Assembly (NCBI GenBank): GCA_047974625.1
Contig: JBKECK010000039.1
Coordinates: forward strand, 1-64,000
DNA: 64,000 nt
Reading direction: 5' to 3'
Origin: CADEDH01 sp047974625
GTDB taxonomy: Bacteria > Actinomycetota > Acidimicrobiia > Acidimicrobiales > SZUA-35
The notes beneath the pieces were generated by a model. That model made no database searches. It saw only the letters and a list, made by a program, of their open reading frames with translations, and was not told the DNA's origin. Of this stretch, positions 58,601 to 64,000 are shown one piece after another (position 1 is the stretch's first letter; every line of letters starts with the position of its first letter). The position numbers and the translations under genes are program-made.

Positions 58601-61600
58601 GCTGCGAGTCTCGGCGGCCACGTCGGCCGAGGCCAGCGAAGCCAGGCGACGGTCGATCCAGTCGGTGGTCAACATCACGAGCTGGCCGTCGGCCACCTCG
58701 GCCTCGGCCTCGGCGTCGGCGTCATCGACCTCGGGGCCGACCTCGGGCCTGACCAGGAACCGGCGGGTCTTGTCGAGGGCGGTGCGCAGCGCTTCTACAT
58801 CGGCCGCAGGGGGGGCGCCGTCGCCCCGGCGAAGCCGTTCGTAGGCGGTGCGAACCGACTGGGCCAGCTCGTTGCTGGCCGGGGCCAGAGAATCGGTCAG
58901 GGCGTCGATGCCCTGGCTCAGCTCGTGGACCAGAGCCCGGTTCACGTCGCGGGCCGGGGCGGCCGGGAGCTGGCGCTCCACGTTGGCCAGCACGGTCGAC
59001 AGCAGGGTGGACTGGCGACCCGCGAGGCGACCCCCGACCCCGACCGTGCCGGCCCGGCGGCGGGCGCCGGCGACCCGACCCAGCTCACCGGCCAGGGTCT
59101 GAGCCTCGGCCAGCCGCCGGGCGGGGTCGGCGGCCACTACCCGGTTGGCCACCACGGCCAGGTCGATCCCCAACCCGAGACCGGTCATCAGTCGGGGGGC
59201 GGCGTCGACGATGTCCTGGGCCACCTCGGCCACGGTGGCCGGGTCGCCGCCGATGGACCGGTCGACCCGGGCCGCGTAACCCCAGGCCTCGGCCGTGGCC
59301 GGGTCGGGGGCGGTGAGCTCGGCGGCCTGGGCGACGATGCCCCTGACCTGGATCGCCGCGTCGGTGTGGCCTTCCAGGCCCTGAGCCGAGCGCATGACCT
59401 CGATGGCGTCGGCCAGGGTCACCGCCAGACGGGCGGCCTGGGCCCCCCGGGTCGACAAGCCGTCGTGGACGGCCTCCATGGCGCCGTAGATGCGGTAGCC
59501 CAGCTGCTGGCGGGGTCCGGCGTCGGCGACCGCGTACTGGTGGACCAGGCTCCGGATGCCGACGATGGCCCCATGGAGATCGGCCCCTGGGGACAGCGAC
59601 ACCGAGCCCAGCCGACCCAGGGCCTCCAGCAGGCCGGGGAGAATGATGGGGGGCCGGATCGGCGGGGCCGAGCGGCGGATCGGACTCCGGACCCCCGATA
59701 TGTGGTTGCCGTCGACGTTGTGCCGGGTCCCGCCGACCACGGCCACGCCGGCCAGGTGGATCCCGGTCCCGGCGATCTGGGTCACCAGGTGCTGGCCCCC
59801 GACCCCGGCGATCCGGTTGTCCGCCACGGTGGCCTCGTCGACCAGGCTCAACACCACCCCGCCCCGCAGCGTGGCCGCCTCGGTCCAGCGCAGCACCCCG
59901 TCGATGGCCTCGGCGATCCGCCCCTGGTCGGCGTCGAGCAGGCTCCGCAGGAGCAGGCCGGTGCTGTTGCCGGTGGCGGTGGGGACGAGGGCTGCGGCGG
60001 CGGCCGTGACCTCGGAGCTCCACCGCAGGTCGTTGCCGGCCACGTCACCGATCTCGCAGTCGTCGATCTGCACAGCCCCGATGGGGGCGCCATGGCCCAT
60101 GGCCCGGACCCCGCACCCCCCGACCGAGTGGATCCGGCACCGGGTAACCCTGACCCCGTCGACCGGGGCCGGGCCGGCCACCACCAGCCCGTGGCCCACG
60201 GTGGCCGGACCGGTGCCGGTGATGTGGAGGTCGGCCACGGTCACATCGCTGACCGGCCGGGCCGGCCCACCGCCCTCGCTTCCCTGACCGACCACCACCC
60301 CGGCCTCCAGGTCGAGGGGGCCGGCCCCCGGGTCGGTGGCCGGCAGCGAGACGGTGCCCCCGGCCACCCGATTGTTGGAGCCGGCCAGGCGAATCCCGAT
60401 TCGACGGGGGCGGGCCGACGGGGCCAACCGCACCTCGTTGTCGCCGACGTCGACCCCGTCGCCCCGAATGTCGATGCCGATCCCGGCGATGCCCTCGACC
60501 CGGTTCTCCCGCACCACCGTCCGGTGGACCGGTTCACCGAAGCGGACCTCGGCCCCGTCCTCGACGACCACGCCGTCGTCGAAACCGACCAGCGTGTTGC
60601 CCACGATGCCGACCCCCTGGACGTCGCCGTCGGCCACCCGGACACCGACACTCCCACCGGGACCACCGGCCGGGGCGGCGGAGCCTCCGGGGCCGGCTCC
60701 AGGGCCCGGCCCGATGTCGTTGGCCTCGATCCGCAGACTCCGGACCGACAGACCCGACCGGGGCCGCAACACCAGGGCCTCGGCGGCCAGCGAGCCGGCC
60801 AGGGCGGTGGCCACCACCCCGGCCGGGGCGACGATGCGACAGCCGTCGACGACCACGTCATGGAGCGTCCCGGTCAACAGCACCCCGGCCCCGATCGTGC
60901 CGACCGGGACCGCCCGCACCGTCGACTCCACCCCGAGGCGGCGCAACTCGACCCCACTGCTGTCGCCAACGCTGATCACCCCGTGGGGCAGGCGGCGCAG
61001 GGTCTCCAGCTGATCGGGGGCCACCTCGGCCAGTGGCCGCCCGGGTCGGGTTCGCTGGAGGCGGCGCAGTTCGAGCACGGTGGCCACCACCGAGGCCGAC
61101 GCCCGGCCCGACCGGATGGTCAGGCCGGCCACCCGGTCACGCAGGGTGTCGAGCAGGGCGGCCAGGCCACCACCGGGTGGGGTCAGGTCGCCGGGTCGGA
61201 GGGCCCCACCCCCGTCGTCGAGCGGGACGATGGTGCCGACCTGGACCCCGTCGAGGCCATCTCGGTCACCCCCGACCGGCTGGGCCGCCTCCCCCTCTTC
61301 GACCAGGTCCATCAGCTCGATCGAGACGCCCCGCTTGTGGTGGGGATCGTCGTTGCGGACCCAGCCGCAGTCGTCGAGCACGAAGGCCCCACCGGCGCTG
61401 CGGATCTGCAGCCTCGTGGCCGGTCCGTCGCCCAGGATCCGCACCCCGGACAGGCCCTGCAGGACCACCGGGTGTTCCAGGGTGTAGACCCCGGCCCGCA
61501 GATAGACGGTGCCACCGGCGCCCCGCAGCTCGGCCAGGGCGGCATGGATGGCCTCGTCGCCGGTGACCCCCTCGCCCAGGTTCTGGTCGATGTCGCCGAA

Positions 61601-63568
61601 GGTCCTGACCCCGTCGCCGACCACCACGGTGAAGGCCCCGGGGGCCAGGTGGCGTCGGCCCAGTTCGACCAGCCGGTCCCTCACCTCGGCCAGCGGGAGG
61701 AACCGGCGCCGGCGATCGACGATCACCCTGGTCACGGCCCCGGTGACCGGATTCCGGGTCTCGCTCAGCGTGGCCAGCGGCACCCGCACGTGGTGGGGAC
61801 CGTCGGGCGATGCCTCGTCGCGGCGCTCGACCAGGCCCTGCGATCGGGCGTCGGGGTCGACCACCCGGGCGGTGAAGGTCCAGTGGTCGGCCGGGCGGAA
61901 ACCCTGGCCCGAGAAGGCGAACGTGATGTTGTCGACCAGCCGGTACCGCTCACCGGTGACCAGCCAATCGGCCCCGTCCCAGCGGCGGACCGCCGCCCCC
62001 TCGGACACGAGCAGGGCCCGACCGGCCGGGCCGCCGGCCGGCAGGCCCCCGCCGGCCGGGGCGAGCTGATGGCCGGCCGGTTCGAGCTCGAGGCGGCCGG
62101 TGGCGGTATCGACCGCCCGGAGCCGGCGCACCATCGGATGGTGCCGCTCGTCGCCGGGGTCGAGCCGGCTGGCCCGGTCCTCCAGGGTGACGATGTCGCC
62201 GGCCCGGACCCGGGAGGCGTCGAAACGGTCGACGGTCAGGATGACCGCATCGGCCGGCAGGTCGTTGGTGAGGCGGGCGGCCAGGGACGCGTTGTCGCGC
62301 GACCAGGCCACCGCCGGGTCCGCCTCGCCGGCGACGCCGATCACCTCGACACGCACGTTGGCGTTGACGTTGCCGATGTAGCCCTCGCCGACCGAGATCT
62401 GCTCGGTCGACAGGCAGCGTTCCCGGCACCGGTCGGGTTCCTCCGGTGGGGTCCGGTCGGGCAGCACCCCGTCGGCGATGGCCGAGCTGAGCCGCCCCGT
62501 CCCGGTCGGCGTGGCCAGGTCGGGCAGGGGCGGCCGAAGGGACGGATCGCCCGCCAGGTCGACCGGGACGGCCCGCACCTGCACCACCTGCTGGCGGCGG
62601 AACGTGGTGGGGTCGCCGTCGAGGGCGGGCTCGACGATGAACGGGTCCTCCCAGCCGTGGACCTCCCGGTCGACGATGTCGGCGACGAAGAGGTGATGGC
62701 GGGTCTGGCCCGGGTCGGGGGCCGGGACCGGCCGGGGTGACGGCAGGTGGGGTTGGGTGCTGTAGCGCCAGTCGGTGGTGGCGGACGCCCGCCGGCCCGC
62801 GGCGTAGATCCGGCCGGCGGTGGCCGGAGTCCCGCCCCCGCCCCGCACGATGAGGTCGGTCCCCAGATCGGCCGGGCGAGCCAGCAGGGTGTCGAGGTTG
62901 GTCTCGGCCCGCGGCGGGAGACCGGTCACCCCCCAACCGGTCAGCACGGTCAGGTCGCCTCGGTCGAGGATCGGGCGGAGGTCGGCCAATGCCACCTCGA
63001 TGATCTCCCCGTCGGCCGAGGCGCCCACCGGGGCCACCGGGTGCCAGGCGCCGTCGTCGTCGCGCACCACCAGGCGGGTGTCGACGATCTCGTCGTCGTT
63101 GGCCCGACGGTCGATCCTGATGCGGACGACCAGGGCAGCCGCTTCCCAGGTGGCGCCCGGCGGGGCGTGACGCCCCGGTTCGGGGACGTGGCGGAGGTCG
63201 ATTGGTTGGGGCAGGACCCGTTGGACGGCGATGTGGCCCCGGGTTCGCAGGACATGGGGCAGGGTCTCCCGGTCGCGACGCTCGAGCCGCAGCTCGGGCA
63301 GGATGACCCGGGGGTCACCAGGCTCCAGCCCGGTGGCGGCCCAGCCGGCGGTGGAGGTGATGGCGTCGACCACGAAGGTGTCGGTGATGAGGAAGCCGTC
63401 GTCGGGCGAGCCGTCGGCCAGGTCGGCCGAGCGTCGCCGGGTATCGGTCAGCGACAGCAGGACCTGCTCGTTGGCGTCAGCGTCGAGGCGGGCCCGGCCC
63501 ATCTCCTCGTGGACCCCGACGAAACCCCGCTCCTCGTCGAACCGATCCCGAGAGGTGTAGGCCTTCAT
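55610..63568 (-). CDS. 2652-residue DUF6519/beta-helix giant protein of the tail-like cluster
   Basis: The start is ATG 63568 with 'ggagg' upstream. Residues 1 to about 470 match DUF6519, a family found in injection-system clusters ('MKAYTSRDRFDEERGFVGVH', 'RARLDADANEQVLLSLTDTR', 'YIGNVNANVRVEVIGVAGEA'). Near 655 a right-handed beta-helix starts ('GGTVYLRAGVYTLEHPVVLQ', 'RILGDGPATRLQIRSAGGAF') with repeats such as 'VVVDGCRIVAPAGV'. About 1350-1900 is a long helical insert ('ALVHELSQGIDALTDSLAPA'). The beta-helix resumes ('DLAVVANSIEGGGRGIVIGG'), then a second helical piece near 2380, and a Pro-rich tail ('PIGPVGPVGPVTPRPPS'). Probable role: fibre or receptor-binding shaft. It overlaps the upstream partial gene (ATGA). 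Confidence 0.8.
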   Translation of the reverse strand: MKAYTSRDRFDEERGFVGVHEEMGRARLDADANEQVLLSLTDTRRRSADLADGSPDDGFLITDTFVVDAITSTAGWAATGLEPGDPRVILPELRLERRDRETLPHVLRTRGHIAVQRVLPQPIDLRHVPEPGRHAPPGATWEAAALVVRIRIDRRANDDEIVDTRLVVRDDDGAWHPVAPVGASADGEIIEVALADLRPILDRGDLTVLTGWGVTGLPPRAETNLDTLLARPADLGTDLIVRGGGGTPATAGRIYAAGRRASATTDWRYSTQPHLPSPRPVPAPDPGQTRHHLFVADIVDREVHGWEDPFIVEPALDGDPTTFRRQQVVQVRAVPVDLAGDPSLRPPLPDLATPTGTGRLSSAIADGVLPDRTPPEEPDRCRERCLSTEQISVGEGYIGNVNANVRVEVIGVAGEADPAVAWSRDNASLAARLTNDLPADAVILTVDRFDASRVRAGDIVTLEDRASRLDPGDERHHPMVRRLRAVDTATGRLELEPAGHQLAPAGGGLPAGGPAGRALLVSEGAAVRRWDGADWLVTGERYRLVDNITFAFSGQGFRPADHWTFTARVVDPDARSQGLVERRDEASPDGPHHVRVPLATLSETRNPVTGAVTRVIVDRRRRFLPLAEVRDRLVELGRRHLAPGAFTVVVGDGVRTFGDIDQNLGEGVTGDEAIHAALAELRGAGGTVYLRAGVYTLEHPVVLQGLSGVRILGDGPATRLQIRSAGGAFVLDDCGWVRNDDPHHKRGVSIELMDLVEEGEAAQPVGGDRDGLDGVQVGTIVPLDDGGGALRPGDLTPPGGGLAALLDTLRDRVAGLTIRSGRASASVVATVLELRRLQRTRPGRPLAEVAPDQLETLRRLPHGVISVGDSSGVELRRLGVESTVRAVPVGTIGAGVLLTGTLHDVVVDGCRIVAPAGVVATALAGSLAAEALVLRPRSGLSVRSLRIEANDIGPGPGAGPGGSAAPAGGPGGSVGVRVADGDVQGVGIVGNTLVGFDDGVVVEDGAEVRFGEPVHRTVVRENRVEGIAGIGIDIRGDGVDVGDNEVRLAPSARPRRIGIRLAGSNNRVAGGTVSLPATDPGAGPLDLEAGVVVGQGSEGGGPARPVSDVTVADLHITGTGPATVGHGLVVAGPAPVDGVRVTRCRIHSVGGCGVRAMGHGAPIGAVQIDDCEIGDVAGNDLRWSSEVTAAAAALVPTATGNSTGLLLRSLLDADQGRIAEAIDGVLRWTEAATLRGGVVLSLVDEATVADNRIAGVGGQHLVTQIAGTGIHLAGVAVVGGTRHNVDGNHISGVRSPIRRSAPPIRPPIILPGLLEALGRLGSVSLSPGADLHGAIVGIRSLVHQYAVADAGPRQQLGYRIYGAMEAVHDGLSTRGAQAARLAVTLADAIEVMRSAQGLEGHTDAAIQVRGIVAQAAELTAPDPATAEAWGYAARVDRSIGGDPATVAEVAQDIVDAAPRLMTGLGLGIDLAVVANRVVAADPARRLAEAQTLAGELGRVAGARRRAGTVGVGGRLAGRQSTLLSTVLANVERQLPAAPARDVNRALVHELSQGIDALTDSLAPASNELAQSVRTAYERLRRGDGAPPAADVEALRTALDKTRRFLVRPEVGPEVDDADAEAEAEVADGQLVMLTTDWIDRRLASLASADVAAETRSLGLLRNSARQLGRLVGDHSELQAAAREVNDALELAEADPGERATHTQRAARALLDLRTTQARLVAAGAPLVPVVADDETDERLATLAHLLTDLSRDTGREDRVAAASAIGADLRRVVTDGVELPAGERRALLDELDGIEGPLSAAGSGIDRLRALNRTATVLARVADAAADQRATSEAEAVSVLTATLQRAVSPTGSPRERLAAAQAYVGAAADAISPATASGLLAAADPASLLARLDVELGSLTGVVATPARPVLPPEVVDPVPADGILAAQVAGDLAVVANSIEGGGRGIVIGGPTLNPMAPLDVVTAGGALDIGVRRNRIRGAVVTGIDVDVDRDARVAVEHNDVEACGGAALVDDGPAPGRATVAVRGRGQATVDHNRLEGNGSSTHAGLIHGIAVRLDGDVAIAGNRIRHQGGQHGGAGLVVTVGAIPADGADGDRSWDFDRLCTTPFLSVDPPPRPRQPVVPTLPTFPTVPNRPVTPIGPAYTSSVLAASLGHRLLAHQPVTSLSPDTSAAVLVAGQPPAVTSLVSPPDLLATPNMADALAVDWLRPRPAPQPRPGPTVVPGLDLGPLLDFLDRFPRPPVPLPPLRIDRSLQVGGNDIVSRGPALLTLGNRVVRLRVSVGANTLVSTGTAGAVYLRDIDAGVVAGNRIECPLAVTVLLLRVAAAPVSVSGNVLTGRQPPAVPRPSVPVRPDLGISPIRPKVTLGVDLGEELGGQLSVALDPERVLGALREERESTTARAAAAASAAFTTFAQTNRIATSPRAAAVLDVATQIGILDVDLSALSVSYDLKNLPPVVVRDRTESDTLAVEVSRLTADFAKILDAGNISATTKLYGLAKSSGLPDTGAKALVQQHLLRNHDDETAALRSGLGALTGVEVPAATVPTGRLGLPVLESLLGPILDDVDLTPIDPGGAAGNPFPGPLRPVRPGATIPINPIGPVGPVGPVTPRPPSTPLPRPPVPGRHSLVVLGGAQVAVTGNASTAGSYVEPDSR

Positions 63569-64000
63569 GCGTTCCTCCGTTCCATGCGGTGGGTGTCGTG
63601 ACGTGATCTGTCGAGGTGGGTGGGGTGCAGCCCGAGGGGCAGGAAGTCGCCGGTCCGGTCCAGCAGCTCGACCAGTGAGCGGCCACGGTCGTCGTGGGCC
63701 CCCGGGGGCCGGCCCCCCTCGCCGACGCTCAGCACGGCCGGGCCGTTGTTGTCGTCGAGCACCATGTAGTGCGGCCAGGTCGGGCGGATGTCGGCCAGGG
63801 ACAGCTCGGCCTCGAGGCCGCGCCAGGCCGCAGGCCGGCGGTCGTGCCCGACCGGAGCTACGCAACGGCGGAGCCACCCGAGGTCGGGGCGGTCGCAGCG
63901 GATGGCCCCGGCGAAGGCGCAGGCGGTGGCCTCGAGCACTCCGGCCGTGACGGTGCCCAGGATCGTGCAGTTGCGTAGTCGGAGCCGAGCCCCGGCCGCG
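63565..64000 (-). CDS. beta-helix-type protein of the tail-like cluster, 5' end beyond the window
   Basis: The frame enters at the window end and stops at 63565, giving the last 144 residues. 'RLRLRNCTILGTVTAGVLEA' and 'AFAGAIRCDRPDLGWLRRC' are beta-helix rungs of the type seen in large proteins that precede DUF6519 genes. The end 'GDFLPLGLHPTHLDRSRHDT' is less regular. The next start codon overlaps its stop. The main part lies outside. Confidence 0.6.
   Translation of the reverse strand, partial: AAGARLRLRNCTILGTVTAGVLEATACAFAGAIRCDRPDLGWLRRCVAPVGHDRRPAAWRGLEAELSLADIRPTWPHYMVLDDNNGPAVLSVGEGGRPPGAHDDRGRSLVELLDRTGDFLPLGLHPTHLDRSRHDTHRMERRNA

Noticed and set aside
58337..62740. 1467-residue plus-strand open frame opposite the giant beta-helix gene
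   Set aside because: It is Gly/His/Asp-rich with no domain and arises from high GC at third positions of the real gene.

Overview
The window is high-GC DNA with actinobacterial features: an F420-style luciferase-like monooxygenase next to a pyridoxamine-oxidase-fold protein, a Nur-type nickel sensor, TetR/IclR/HxlR/MerB-like accessory genes, many GTG starts and ATGA/GTGA stop-start overlaps. I read it as an actinomycete-phylum chromosome, possibly Acidimicrobiia-like, but no marker gene fixes the genus. No tRNA, rRNA or CRISPR array was seen.

Layout. (1) 1-5400 is a worn mobile zone: the 3' end of an IS982-like transposase, a 0.3-kb repeat also found near 23.2 kb, a PaeR7I/XhoI-type restriction-modification pair whose nuclease is frameshifted, and an IS1634 element sitting in a small conserved gene. 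(2) 5407-9984 is an IclR regulator facing a sulfate-type ABC transporter across a 27-bp palindrome. (3) 10161-13508 holds a VOC protein, an iron-type alcohol dehydrogenase and a cupin behind an iron-box-like site. (4) 14023-21130 looks like a nickel regulon: a five-gene nik-type ABC transporter, a decayed larC, a Nur-like regulator and an Fe/Mn superoxide dismutase preceded by a perfect 6-5-6 inverted repeat. (5) 21157-24544 contains an IS1380 fragment, VOC and AraC relics and the second repeat copy, then a PPOX protein and a TetR divergent from a four-gene operon (to 27687). (6) 28181-38663 carries a phd/vapC-type pair, a mazEF-type pair plus a deleted mazF relic, an ABC exporter, a lipase-like lipoprotein, and an hxlR-MFS-merB-like-FAD operon. 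(7) 38868-64000 is one leftward cluster of tail-like (extracellular contractile injection system, eCIS-type) genes.

The tail-like cluster is the most unusual part. Transcribed right to left it encodes a beta-helix protein (cut by the window end), a 2652-residue DUF6519/beta-helix giant, two small proteins, a gp5/VgrG-like spike, several unrecognised structural-looking proteins, a 1273-residue DUF4157 protein ending in an AHH-type nuclease, an AAA+ ATPase that appears fused to a Pvc16/DUF4255-like tube-terminator domain, and a second DUF4157 protein with a possible permuted papain-like fold. Sheath, tube, LysM and baseplate-J genes are not in view and would be expected beyond 64000. The genes are tightly coupled by 4-base overlaps, and none is frameshifted, in contrast to the many broken genes in the first 37 kb.
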